37,457 bases of DNA, taken from Pseudomonadota bacterium. GTDB lineage: Bacteria; Pseudomonadota; Gammaproteobacteria; Burkholderiales; Burkholderiaceae_C. Location of the stretch: the NCBI GenBank assembly GCA_021792835.1, contig JAJYTY010000011.1:1-37457 (forward strand), in the 5' to 3' direction. This document shows, in pieces, positions 25,750 to 33,021 of the stretch. The notes under the pieces were generated by a model. That model worked only from the letters and a program-made list of their open reading frames with translations, made no database searches and was not told the origin of the DNA. The first letter of the stretch is position 1, and each line of letters begins with the position of its first letter. A program made the translations under genes and the position numbers.

Positions 25750-26432
25750 GATGACTTTCCCGCCGGGGCCGCGACGGCGACGCCCGGACTCTGCGGCAGC
25801 GGCTGCAGACGCCGCGCCTTCCAGGACTGCGTGTTGTAGAGCAGCTTGTTGAACACGCCCAGTGCGCGCGCCGGATCGAATCCGGACGCGAAGCGAAGCA
25901 TCAGGTTGCCCAGCGGGTCCACCAGCCACATCGGCCCCTGCAGGCTCTCGCCGCGGGCCAGCGGCAGCCAGCGGCGCAGCTCGGCCGGGTCGGCGCGCAG
26001 CATCACGGTCCCCGCGGCCGGCGCGAACACCCCCGGGTTGACCGCGGCGTCGTCGGTGATCAGCCACACGCGGGCTACGCGGTACTGGTCGTTGCCCGCA
26101 GCCATGTAGAACTGTCGCATGTCGTACAGCAACTGCTGGCAGGCCGGATCGCAGGCCGCGGGCGCGGCCACCAGCATCAGCCAGTAGCCGTTGAGGGAAC
26201 GCAGGTCGAAGGGATGGCCGTCCAGCGTGCGCAGGTGCAGGGCCGGCACCGGGCGCTGCGGCTGCACGAGTTCGCCGTAGGGCGGCTTGCGCCCCGGGTG
26301 CTGCACCAGTCCGACGTACAGCGTGGCCGCCAGCGGAATCAGCACGACAACGGCCAGCAAGGTCAAGGCGATGCGCAGACGCGGCCCGCGCCCTCGCCCC
26401 TGCCCCTGGCGCAACTGCAGCGGCGGGCTCAT
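25746..26432 (-). CDS. Sco-like transmembrane protein of the oxidase cluster
   Basis: A 228-residue protein: one N-terminal membrane helix (about 22-45, LTLLAVVVLIPLAATLYVGL) and a periplasmic thioredoxin-like domain. A CxxxC pair occurs in AACDPACQQLLYDMRQ, similar in place to the copper-binding CxxxC of Sco1/SenC. A full Sco His motif is not obvious. Proteins of this type commonly stand between SURF1 and CtaA in betaproteobacteria. Copper delivery or thiol reduction for CuA assembly is a reasonable inference. It overlaps both neighbours by four bases. Confidence 0.8.
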   Translation of the reverse strand: MSPPLQLRQGQGRGRGPRLRIALTLLAVVVLIPLAATLYVGLVQHPGRKPPYGELVQPQRPVPALHLRTLDGHPFDLRSLNGYWLMLVAAPAACDPACQQLLYDMRQFYMAAGNDQYRVARVWLITDDAAVNPGVFAPAAGTVMLRADPAELRRWLPLARGESLQGPMWLVDPLGNLMLRFASGFDPARALGVFNKLLYNTQSWKARRLQPLPQSPGVAVAAPAGKSS

Positions 26433-27223
26433 GCCCGGGCTCCCTGCGCGGCCCGGCGGCGCCTGAGCAGCGTGCGCGTGGTGAAGAACACCAGCAGGCC
26501 GATGCAGGTCGCGCACATCGCGAACCACTGGAAGGCATAGCCGTAATTGGTCTGCATGCCGAGATCGGGAGCGGGCCAGTCGCGCACCAGCCCGTCATGG
26601 GCGGCTCCGAACTGCTGCACCACGTAGGGCAGCAGCCGGATATGGTGGTAGTCGGCGAACTGGTCCAGTTGCAGGTTCTGGCGCAGCACGGCGCCAGGTG
26701 GGTCCTTCTGGAACGACAGCATCTGCGACGGCGCGGGCGCAAGGCGCCCGTGCACGTCGACGGTGCCCGGCGGAGTCGGCACCGGCGGCACCAGCATCGG
26801 TGCATGCACATCCGGGCCGGCCCAGCCGCGCAGCACCATCACCCAGGTGTCGGAGGACTGCAGGCGCAGCGGGGTCAGCACCCAGAAACCGCTGACCCCA
26901 CGGTACAGGCGATTCTGCAGGTACACGGTCCACTTGGGCGCCCACTGACCGCGCGCGAGCACCGGCCGCCACTCGTTGCGCGCGAAGTCGAGCCCCTGCG
27001 GCGGCAGCGCCCGTGGGGGCATGTGCTCGCGGCTGGCGATGCGCGCGGCCAGCGCCTGCTTGTAGTGAGCACGGTCGAGCTGCCACACGCCCAGGCGCGC
27101 CAGCAGGGCGATCACCAGCAGGCCGCCGATCACGGTCAAGATTTCCCGCGGTCGCAGGCCGGGAGCCGCACGATCCGGTGCAGCTGGTGGGACAATCGGC
27201 TTCGACATCATCCCTTCATCCAA
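26429..27223 (-). CDS. SURF1-family cytochrome oxidase assembly protein
   Basis: A 264-residue inner membrane protein with a helix near each end (ILTVIGGLLVIALLARLGVW and WFAMCATCIGLLVFFTT). The SURF1 pattern is clear: LGVWQLDRAHYKQAL, YLQNRLYRGVSGFWVLTPLR, VMVLRGW and TNYGYAFQWFAM near the end. SURF1 helps insert heme A into oxidase subunit I. The start may be the ATG at 27223 or one at 27208 (MSKPIV), which has AAGGG close by. The first is only 14 bp from the start of a divergent gene. Confidence 0.9.
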   Translation of the reverse strand: MDEGMMSKPIVPPAAPDRAAPGLRPREILTVIGGLLVIALLARLGVWQLDRAHYKQALAARIASREHMPPRALPPQGLDFARNEWRPVLARGQWAPKWTVYLQNRLYRGVSGFWVLTPLRLQSSDTWVMVLRGWAGPDVHAPMLVPPVPTPPGTVDVHGRLAPAPSQMLSFQKDPPGAVLRQNLQLDQFADYHHIRLLPYVVQQFGAAHDGLVRDWPAPDLGMQTNYGYAFQWFAMCATCIGLLVFFTTRTLLRRRRAAQGARA

Positions 27224-27237
27224 GCGGGAGCCAACCC

Positions 27238-27450
27238 TTGCAATTCGTGGTCATCATCGCCTTCGTGCTCATCATCGGCAGCCTGTTCTCCGGGCTGTAC
27301 TTCGTGATGAAGGACAAGGGCAAGTCCAATCGCGCCGTCACCGCGCTGACCTTCCGGGTCGGCTTCTCGATCCTGCTGTTCCTGTTCATCCTGTTCAGCT
27401 ACAGGATGGGATGGATCCATCCGAGCGGGCTTCCCCTGAGCTCGAACTGA
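27238..27450 (+). CDS. Twin-transmembrane DUF2909 protein
   Basis: A 70-residue protein with a TTG start at 27238, preceded by GGGAG eight bases upstream. Two membrane helices (FVVIIAFVLIIGSLFSGLYF and VGFSILLFLFILFSYRMGWI) flank a short basic loop with KDKGKSNRAVTALTFR, the DUF2909 pattern. Its position between CoxC and SURF1 is usual for the family, but here it is on the opposite strand to the whole cluster. Its role in oxidase assembly is inferred from neighbours only. Confidence 0.85.
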   Translation: MQFVVIIAFVLIIGSLFSGLYFVMKDKGKSNRAVTALTFRVGFSILLFLFILFSYRMGWIHPSGLPLSSN

Positions 27451-27553
27451 GGCGGCGCCGCGCCGGCCCCGCGCAGGGGCCCCGCCGCGGCCGGGGATCG
27501 ATGCATGGTGGCGCACGCCGCCGCGGGGCTCGGCCCGCGGCGCGGTCGAATCC

Positions 27554-28411
27554 TCAGAGCCAGTACACCAGCACGTACAGCAGCAGCCACACCACGTCCA
27601 CGAAGTGCCAGTACCAGGCGGCGCCTTCGAAGGCGAAGTGGTGATCGGGCTTGAAGTCCCCGCGGATCATGCGGTAGAGCACGACCGACAGCATCGTCGC
27701 GCCGAGGAACACGTGGAAGCCGTGGAACCCGGTCAACATGAAGAAGGTCGCGCCGTAGATCCCCGAGTGCAGGGTCAGGCCCAGCTCGGTGTAGGCGTGG
27801 TGGTACTCGAAGCCCTGCATGATCAGGAAGGTCACGCCCAGCAGGATGGTCAGCGCCAGCCAGAAGATCGCGTTCTTGCGATGGTCGGCGCGGACCGCGT
27901 GGTGCGAGATCGTCAGGGTCACACCCGAGCTGAGCAGCAGTGCGGTGTTGATGGTCGGGATGGGCCACGGGTCCATCGCCTTCACGGCCGGGATCAGGCC
28001 GCTCGGCCCGGTAGTCGGCCAGGTGGCCTGGAAATGCGGCCACAGCACCTGGCTGTGCAACGCGGCCAGGTCGGGCAGCGCCCACACCCGGGCGTAGTAC
28101 AGCGCGCCGAAGAACGACGCGAAGAACATCACCTCGGAGAAGATGAACCAGCTCATGCTCCAGCGGAAGGACGTGTCCACCGCCTGGTTGTGCATGCCGC
28201 CCTCGCTTTCCGAGATGGTGCGGCCGAACCACTTGTACAGGGTCCCGATGAACCCGAGCAGGCCGACGAGCAGCAGCCACTGCGCGTGCGGCACGCCGTT
28301 GAACCAGAAACCGGCCCCGAAAGCCATCAGCACAAGGGCCGTGGCCGCCATCACCGGATAGGGCGATGGACTCGGAACGAAATAACCCGAGGGTTGGCTG
28401 GATGTCGACAT
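27554..28411 (-). CDS. coxC: Cytochrome c oxidase subunit III
   Basis: A 285-residue polytopic subunit of an aa3-type oxidase. Typical stretches: YFVPSPSPYPVMAATALVLM at the N-terminus, DTSFRWSMSWFIFSEVMFFA, NTALLLSSGVTLTISHHAV, GFEYHHAYTELGLTLHSGIY, FFMLTGFHGFHVFLGA and AWYWHFVDVVWLLLYVLVYW at the end. Seven membrane helices are expected. The ATG at 28411 has GAGGAAG about eight bases upstream. The 103-bp gap to the plus-strand DUF2909 gene holds a GC-rich inverted stretch but no clear terminator. Confidence 0.95.
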   Translation of the reverse strand: MSTSSQPSGYFVPSPSPYPVMAATALVLMAFGAGFWFNGVPHAQWLLLVGLLGFIGTLYKWFGRTISESEGGMHNQAVDTSFRWSMSWFIFSEVMFFASFFGALYYARVWALPDLAALHSQVLWPHFQATWPTTGPSGLIPAVKAMDPWPIPTINTALLLSSGVTLTISHHAVRADHRKNAIFWLALTILLGVTFLIMQGFEYHHAYTELGLTLHSGIYGATFFMLTGFHGFHVFLGATMLSVVLYRMIRGDFKPDHHFAFEGAAWYWHFVDVVWLLLYVLVYWL

Positions 28412-28428
28412 AGATGTCTTCCTCGACT

Positions 28429-28623
28429 TTAGGGGTGACCGGTTGAAACGACCCAATGGACGATGATCATCAGCAGGCCGACGAACAGCGCGGCGGCGAC
28501 CAGCCCGGCGATGACGATGTGGACGATGTTCAGGTTGGCGAAGTCGCGCTCGCGGTCCTTGCCCTTGCGCACGCCGAGGAAGGCCCAGAACACGGCCTTG
28601 AAGGCGCTGAGGAACGAGCCCAT
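28429..28623 (-). CDS. DUF2970 small membrane protein
   Basis: A 64-residue protein with FKAVFWAFLGVRKGKDRERD followed by NLNIVHIVIAGLVAAALFVG and one membrane helix; this is the DUF2970 signature. In related genomes it stands between the Cox11 gene and coxC. Here it is 17 bp upstream of coxC, but the Cox11 gene is not there. The ATG at 28623 lacks a strong ribosome site. Confidence 0.88.
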   Translation of the reverse strand: MGSFLSAFKAVFWAFLGVRKGKDRERDFANLNIVHIVIAGLVAAALFVGLLMIIVHWVVSTGHP

Positions 28624-28677
28624 GGTGTGTGTGCGTAGCGCCTCAGCAGGCGTGGCGTGGATTGCGAGCGCGGGCGC

Positions 28678-28791
28678 TCACAGCACGGTCCAGCGCAGGA
28701 TGAACCCGATGAGCAGCGCCAGCGCGACGCTCAGCGTGATCAGGGCCAGGCGCAGGTTGCTGCGGCGCTGCTCGGGAGAAAGTCGGTGCAT
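28678..28791 (-). CDS. Cytochrome oxidase small assembly-type protein, 37 residues
   Basis: A 37-residue protein: a charged start (MHRLSPEQRRSNLRLAL) and a single membrane helix (ITLSVALALLIGFILRW). Small proteins of this design are found between ctaD and ctaG in betaproteobacterial oxidase clusters. Here it follows coxB by 34 bp with no ctaD between. Its stop overlaps the palindrome GAGCGC-GG-GCGCTC (28666-28679). Confidence 0.7.
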   Translation of the reverse strand: MHRLSPEQRRSNLRLALITLSVALALLIGFILRWTVL

Positions 28792-28825
28792 GACTGGATT
28801 GTGCGTCGTGGACGGCAGCGCGCGT

Positions 28826-29680
28826 TCAGCTGTCCGCGCCCGACGGCGGGTAATTTCCGCCATTCTTCTTCAGGGTCGCCTCCGTGGACTTGACCCAGGC
28901 CTGGTACTGGTCCAGCGGCAGCACCTTGACGACGATCGGCATGAAGGCGTGGCCCTTGCCGCAGATCTGCGCGCACTGGCCGTAGTAGGTGCCGGGCTTG
29001 TCGACCTTGAACCAGGTCTCGCGGGTCTCGCCGGGGATCGCGTCCATCTGCACGCCGAAGGCCGGCACGTACCAGCCGTGCAGCACGTCGGCCGCGGTGG
29101 TCATGATGCGGACCTTCTCGTTGACCGGCACGACCAGCGGATGGTCGACCTGCAGCAGGTAGTGGTTGGTCTTGGGCTCCTTGCCGTAGATCTCCGCCAT
29201 CGGCGTGGTCAGCGTGGAGTAGAAGGAAATCCCCTTGCCCGGACCGTCGAGGTAGTCGTAGCCCCACTTCCACTGGTAGCCGGTGACCTTCACGGTCAGG
29301 AAGGAATGCGCAACGTCCTCCTGCGCCAGCACCACCTTGGTCGCCGGAATCACCATGCCGATCACGATCAGCAGCGGGATCACGGTCCAGATGATTTCCA
29401 CCACCGTGCTTTCGTGGAACTTGGCGGGCACGGCCCCCTTGGACTTGCGGAACTTGATCGCCGAATAGAACATCGCGCCGAACACCAGCAAGCCGATGGC
29501 CAGGCAGATCAGCATGACCATGTAGTTCAGCGAGCGCTGGTCGAAGGCGATGCTGGTGACCGGCTGCTGGAAGTCGATGCCGTTGACCTGCGGCCCCCCG
29601 GGCAGGCTCTGGACCTGTGCGGCGAATGCCGTCGAGACGAACGAGGCCGAAGCCAGCGTCGCATAGTGCTTCAGTTTCAT
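28826..29680 (-). CDS. coxB: Cytochrome c oxidase subunit II
   Basis: A 284-residue subunit with a signal-like N-terminus (YATLASASFVSTAFA), two membrane helices (about 50-75 and 95-120) and a periplasmic cupredoxin domain. CuA ligands are present: His in DVLHGWYVPAFGVQMDAIPG and both Cys, His and Met in GQCAQICGKGHAFMPIVV. The usual Glu between the two Cys (CAELC) is Gln here. There is no fused cytochrome c domain. I start at the ATG at 29680, with AAGGTG upstream; an ATG at 29710 is possible. Normally ctaD follows; here it does not. Confidence 0.94.
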   Translation of the reverse strand: MKLKHYATLASASFVSTAFAAQVQSLPGGPQVNGIDFQQPVTSIAFDQRSLNYMVMLICLAIGLLVFGAMFYSAIKFRKSKGAVPAKFHESTVVEIIWTVIPLLIVIGMVIPATKVVLAQEDVAHSFLTVKVTGYQWKWGYDYLDGPGKGISFYSTLTTPMAEIYGKEPKTNHYLLQVDHPLVVPVNEKVRIMTTAADVLHGWYVPAFGVQMDAIPGETRETWFKVDKPGTYYGQCAQICGKGHAFMPIVVKVLPLDQYQAWVKSTEATLKKNGGNYPPSGADS

Positions 29681-29729
29681 CTTCGATGTCACCTTATGGA
29701 AAGAATGCATGCAGTTCGTCTCGGCGTCG

Positions 29730-30215
29730 TCACGCGGCGATCAAGGCCTGGCGCAACTCGCGCGCCAGGCGTTCCCGGCGCTCGGGGCGGGTGTAGCGGC
29801 CGACGAAGGCCTTCGTCCCCGCGGCGCTGAACACGATCAGCCCGTTGTCGTGCATCAGGATGCGGGTCTGCCGCGTGGGCAGGGACGCGCGCTCGATGCG
29901 CCCGGCGCACTCCCATTCCACGAGCACTTGCTGCTCGCCGAACTCGACGCGCTCGCGGTCCGTCGCGTGGCGGGCATACGCGAGCAGGGCTCCCGCCATC
30001 ACCAGCAGTTCGAGGACCGTGAACGGCGGCACCAGCCGCGCTCCGCTGAACCAGCACAGCGCCGCCACCAGCAGCGACAGCAGCGACAACGACGCGAAGA
30101 AGGCCAGCAACTGGCGCGGGCTGATCGAGCAGTTGCGCTTGCTCAGCCAGACGTGCGCCTCGGCCTGCGCCTGGCGCGCACCGAAGTCGAGCGTATCCGT
30201 CCACTGCGCAGCCAT
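29730..30215 (-). CDS. DUF2244 membrane protein
   Basis: A 161-residue protein with two close membrane helices (LLAFFASLSLLSLLVAALCW and TVLELLVMAGALLAYARHAT) and a C-terminal cytoplasmic domain (FVGRYTRPERRERLARELRQ). The N-terminal WLSKRNCSISPRQLLAFF is the DUF2244 mark. The gene sits 49 bp upstream of coxB, its usual place in betaproteobacteria, which ties it to the oxidase. Function is unknown. The ATG at 30215 has AAGG about nine bases upstream; the longer open frame is not used. Confidence 0.87.
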   Translation of the reverse strand: MAAQWTDTLDFGARQAQAEAHVWLSKRNCSISPRQLLAFFASLSLLSLLVAALCWFSGARLVPPFTVLELLVMAGALLAYARHATDRERVEFGEQQVLVEWECAGRIERASLPTRQTRILMHDNGLIVFSAAGTKAFVGRYTRPERRERLARELRQALIAA

Positions 30216-30371
30216 GGCTGGTGCCTTGTCTCCAAAAAGACACGCACTGGGCGTGCCGATGAATGCAACGATGCGTGCGATGCGCGCGCCGCGACGCGAC
30301 TTCGCGCAACTCGCCGTGGGCGAGCGCATGCCTGGAGCGCACAGCCGCCATGCAGCCGCGCTCGTCGTGCC

Positions 30372-30377
30372 ATTATA
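30372..30377 (-). promoter_or_regulatory. Candidate -10 box for the oxidase operon, in the gap 30216-30634
   Basis: The 419-bp region between the methyltransferase stop and the DUF2244 start has no gene. On the minus strand a perfect TATAAT lies at 30377-30372, 157 bp before the DUF2244 start. No good -35 is found at 16-18 bases, so an activator may be needed or the match may be chance. TGAGCCCGCGGCGGGAGCCGG at about 30568-30588, followed by TCGAAG, resembles a common intergenic repeat. Confidence 0.35.
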
Positions 30378-30634
30378 GGGACGCCCCCGCCGCCCGCCGA
30401 CGCGAAGCGCGCCATCGCCGGGCATTTTGCGTCGTGTCAACGCGCCGTACCAGCTATCTCGTTCCGCGGATACAACATGCACCGCGATTTCGACGCGCGC
30501 CCCGGGAGCCGGGCGCGGCCGCAAATCTTGCACGACTCGGCGCCGCTACGCGCCCCGGGATTACCCTGAGCCCGCGGCGGGAGCCGGTCGAAGTACGCGG
30601 TGGAACCCGTGGGCGGGAAGGCCGCTTGGCGCGC

Positions 30635-31540
30635 TCAGCGCGGGCGCGAGCGCCCGCGCCCGCCGATCTGCTCGATGCCGATGCTGGCCACTCCCTGCTC
30701 GGCGCGGCTGGTCGTCGGCTTGAAGGCGTGCCCGTAGACCAGCTCGAAGCTGAGTTCGACCTGGCCGTGCGACGACGCGCCGGCGCGCGCCTGCAGCCGC
30801 TCCCGCAGGCGCTGCCAGGCGCGCGGCGTGCGCAGGCCCTGGCCGATCGCCGCGTGCGGCGCGCGCCCGAGTTGCGCCAGCTCGCGCAGGGCGGCATCGG
30901 CGTCGCCCCAGCGCAGGCGCAGCAATTCCATGTCCATCACCGGCTCGGCGAAACCCTGCGCCACCAGCAGGTCCCCGAGGTCATGCATGTCGGTCCATGA
31001 CGGCGCCTCGCACCCCGCTTCCAGCATGCCGGGCTCGCGCAACTCGCGCAGCGTGTCCGGACCGAAGGTGGTGAACATCAGCACGCCATCGGGCAGCAGC
31101 AGCCGGTTCCACGCCGCGAACAGCGACGCGGCATCGTCCGCCCAGCCGACGGCGAGGTTGGACCACAGCAGTTGCGCCGCGGCTGCGACTCCGGCCGGCG
31201 CCTCGTGCAGCGCGCCGCAGGCGACATCGATGGCGGGCGCGGCGCGCAGGCGCTGCAGCCAGCCGCGCGCGGCGTGGCGCGCGCGCGCCGCCTCGGCCAG
31301 GCGCGGCGACGGCTCGATGCCCACGATGCGCGCCTGAGGGTATTGCGCGCGCAGCAGGGCCAGGCCGTCGCCCCAGGCGCATCCGAGGTCGAGCACCTGC
31401 GCGGGTTGCAGGCGCAGCAGCGGCAGGCGCTCGGCCATGCGCCTGGCCGCCTCCTGCCACAGGAATGGGGCCTCGTGGCGCGCCAGGCGGTCGCGCGCGA
31501 TGCGCACGCGGGCGTCGGATTCGGAGGGCTTCGCGGACAT
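30635..31540 (-). CDS. BioC-like SAM-dependent methyltransferase
   Basis: A 301-residue methyltransferase. Motif I is VLDLGCAWGDGLALLRAQYP, followed by IVGIEPSPRLAEAARARHA, AAAQLLWSNLAVGWADD and LLLPDGVLMFTTFGPDTLRE. The last resembles the FTTFGPDTLxEL stretch of BioC, which caps malonyl-ACP in biotin synthesis, and DLLVAQGFAEPVMDME also fits. No biotin genes are adjacent, so I call it BioC-like. It is divergent from comF, a common arrangement in this group. A nine-base GC hairpin (30638-30659) overlaps its stop codon. Confidence 0.75.
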   Translation of the reverse strand: MSAKPSESDARVRIARDRLARHEAPFLWQEAARRMAERLPLLRLQPAQVLDLGCAWGDGLALLRAQYPQARIVGIEPSPRLAEAARARHAARGWLQRLRAAPAIDVACGALHEAPAGVAAAAQLLWSNLAVGWADDAASLFAAWNRLLLPDGVLMFTTFGPDTLRELREPGMLEAGCEAPSWTDMHDLGDLLVAQGFAEPVMDMELLRLRWGDADAALRELAQLGRAPHAAIGQGLRTPRAWQRLRERLQARAGASSHGQVELSFELVYGHAFKPTTSRAEQGVASIGIEQIGGRGRSRPR

Positions 31541-31636
31541 GGTGGGAGGGCAGGACCGGGCGCGCATGACGCGGCGCGCCCGGGGTCTTCACGCGCGCGC
31601 GCGGCGCGGCCCGGGCCGCTCCCGCACTATAGCGGC

Positions 31637-32374
31637 ATGCTCCGGACCCCGCCCTGGTTGCGCGACGTGGCACGACTGCCGCGGGCGCTGCTGCCCGACG
31701 GCCGCTGCCGGCTGTGCGCGCTTGCCAGCCGGGCGCCGCTGTGCAGCGCGTGCCAGTGCGCCATGCGCCGCGCGCCGGCATGGAGCTGCGAGCGCTGTGC
31801 GGTCGAACTGCCGGCGCCGGCGGTCTGCTGCGGCGCCTGCGCGTTGCGCCCGCCGGCCTTCGCGCGCACCGTGGCCTGGGGCGACTACGCTGCGCCGCTG
31901 GACCGCCTGGTGGCCCGTATCAAGCATGGCGAGGACCCGGTGCTCGCGCGCTGGCTGGGACGACTGCTGGCCCGCAGCCTGCGCGCGCGCTGGCCGTCCC
32001 GGCAACTGGCAGCTGCACACGTGCTGCCGATGCCGATGACGCCGGCGGCGCTGCGCCGACGCGGCTACAACCAGGCCTGGGAGCTCGCTCTCGGCCTCGC
32101 GCGCGAACTAGGCTGGAGCGCCGACTGCCGACAACTGCTGCGCCGGCGCGAGGGGCCGGCGCAAAGCAGCCTGCCGCTCGCGCGGCGCGGGGCCAACGTG
32201 CGCGGAGCCTTCGAGGTGCGCGCGTTGCCGCGCGGCACGCGCGTGCTGCTGGTCGACGACGTCATGACCAGCGGCGCCAGTGCCGAGCACGCGGCGCGCG
32301 CGCTGCTGCGCGCCGGTGCGGCCGAGGTCGCGGTGGCGGTACTGCTGAGAACCCCGCCGCCGCCCTGGGTCTGA
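31637..32374 (+). CDS. comF: ComF-family phosphoribosyltransferase-like protein
   Basis: A 245-residue protein. The N-terminal third has several Cys pairs (CRLC, CSAC, CERC and CCGAC) that form a zinc finger; the rest is a type I phosphoribosyltransferase fold with RRRGYNQAWELALGLAREL and the PRPP loop VLLVDDVMTSGAS. ComF relatives take part in DNA uptake or single-strand DNA handling (ComF, GntX); the exact reaction is unknown. The start is the ATG at 31637, only a few bases after ACTATA, so the transcript could be nearly leaderless. Confidence 0.87.
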   Translation: MLRTPPWLRDVARLPRALLPDGRCRLCALASRAPLCSACQCAMRRAPAWSCERCAVELPAPAVCCGACALRPPAFARTVAWGDYAAPLDRLVARIKHGEDPVLARWLGRLLARSLRARWPSRQLAAAHVLPMPMTPAALRRRGYNQAWELALGLARELGWSADCRQLLRRREGPAQSSLPLARRGANVRGAFEVRALPRGTRVLLVDDVMTSGASAEHAARALLRAGAAEVAVAVLLRTPPPPWV

Positions 32375-32427
32375 GCCGGCGCCGACCCCCGCTGCGCGCG
32401 GGCGGCCTGATAGGCTTGCCGCCCATC

Positions 32428-32898
32428 ATGTTCCACATCGTGCTCGTACGGCCCGAGATCCCGCCGAACACCGGCAACGTGATCCGCCTGGCCGCCAACA
32501 CCGGTTGCCGGCTGCACCTGGTACGCCCGCTGGGCTTCCAGCTCGACGACGCGCGCATGCGCCGCGCCGGACTCGACTATCACGAATGGGCACGCATGCA
32601 GGTGCATGAATCGTGGCCGGACCTGCGTGCCCACGCCGCGTCGCAAGGTGGCGCGATGTGGGCGTTCACGACCCGCGCCGAATGCCTGCTGCCGCAGGCG
32701 CGACTGCGAGCCGGCGACTGGCTGGTGTTCGGTGCCGAGAGTGCCGGGCTGCCCGACGAGGTGCTCGAAGACTTCGCCCCGTCGCAGCGCCTGCGCCTGC
32801 CCATGCGCCCGGGCCAGCGCAGCCTGAACCTGTCCAATGCGGTCGCCGTGGCGACCTTCGAGGCCTGGCGCCAGCAGGGCTGGGAAGGCGCCGTGTAG
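32428..32898 (+). CDS. trmL: tRNA (cytidine/uridine-34-2'-O)-methyltransferase
   Basis: A 156-residue SPOUT-class methyltransferase that modifies the wobble base of tRNA(Leu). Motifs: the N-terminal VLVRPEIPPNTGNVIRLAAN, VFGAESAGLPDEVLE (motif 2) and RSLNLSNAVAVATFEAWRQ (motif 3), which forms the knot that binds SAM. Length and layout match TrmL. The ATG at 32428 is the first codon of the conserved N-terminus. It follows comF by 53 bp and likely shares its transcript. Confidence 0.93.
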   Translation: MFHIVLVRPEIPPNTGNVIRLAANTGCRLHLVRPLGFQLDDARMRRAGLDYHEWARMQVHESWPDLRAHAASQGGAMWAFTTRAECLLPQARLRAGDWLVFGAESAGLPDEVLEDFAPSQRLRLPMRPGQRSLNLSNAVAVATFEAWRQQGWEGAV

Positions 32899-32905
32899 CG
32901 TCGCG

Positions 32906-32936
32906 GGGCCGGGCGCAGCGCGGACCTGGGGGCCGT
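32906..32936. repeat. Intergenic repeat, copy 1 (31 bp)
   Basis: Starts GGGCCGGGCGCAGCGCGG and ends CTGGGGGCCGT. It matches the copy at 32989-33019 at 30 of 31 positions in direct orientation. It lies in the 123-bp gap between the converging trmL and enoyl-CoA isomerase genes. Confidence 0.8.
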
Positions 32937-32988
32937 CACTCAAGGAAACGCCGGGCCGCCCCAAGTCTCCTTGACCCCCTCGGGGGGC

Positions 32989-33019
32989 GGGCCGGGCGCA
33001 GCGCGGCCCTGGGGGCCGT
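32989..33019. repeat. Intergenic repeat, copy 2 (31 bp) with adjacent hairpin
   Basis: The second copy of the 31-bp unit differs from the first by one base (C for A in the middle). It is preceded by a strong hairpin, CCCCCTCGGGGGG at 32975-32987. The whole block resembles GC-rich intergenic repeats that I recall from Comamonadaceae and relatives. It may terminate both converging transcripts. Confidence 0.75.
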
Positions 33020-33021
33020 AG

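Noticed and set aside
23852-25839. Long plus-strand ORFs opposite ctaB and ctaA
   Set aside because: Both are shadows of well-conserved membrane enzymes on the minus strand.
30434-30470. TTGACA-like -35 on the minus strand for the oxidase operon
   Set aside because: A TTGACA is present, but no -10 hexamer follows at 16-18 bases, and it does not pair with the TATAAT at 30372-30377.
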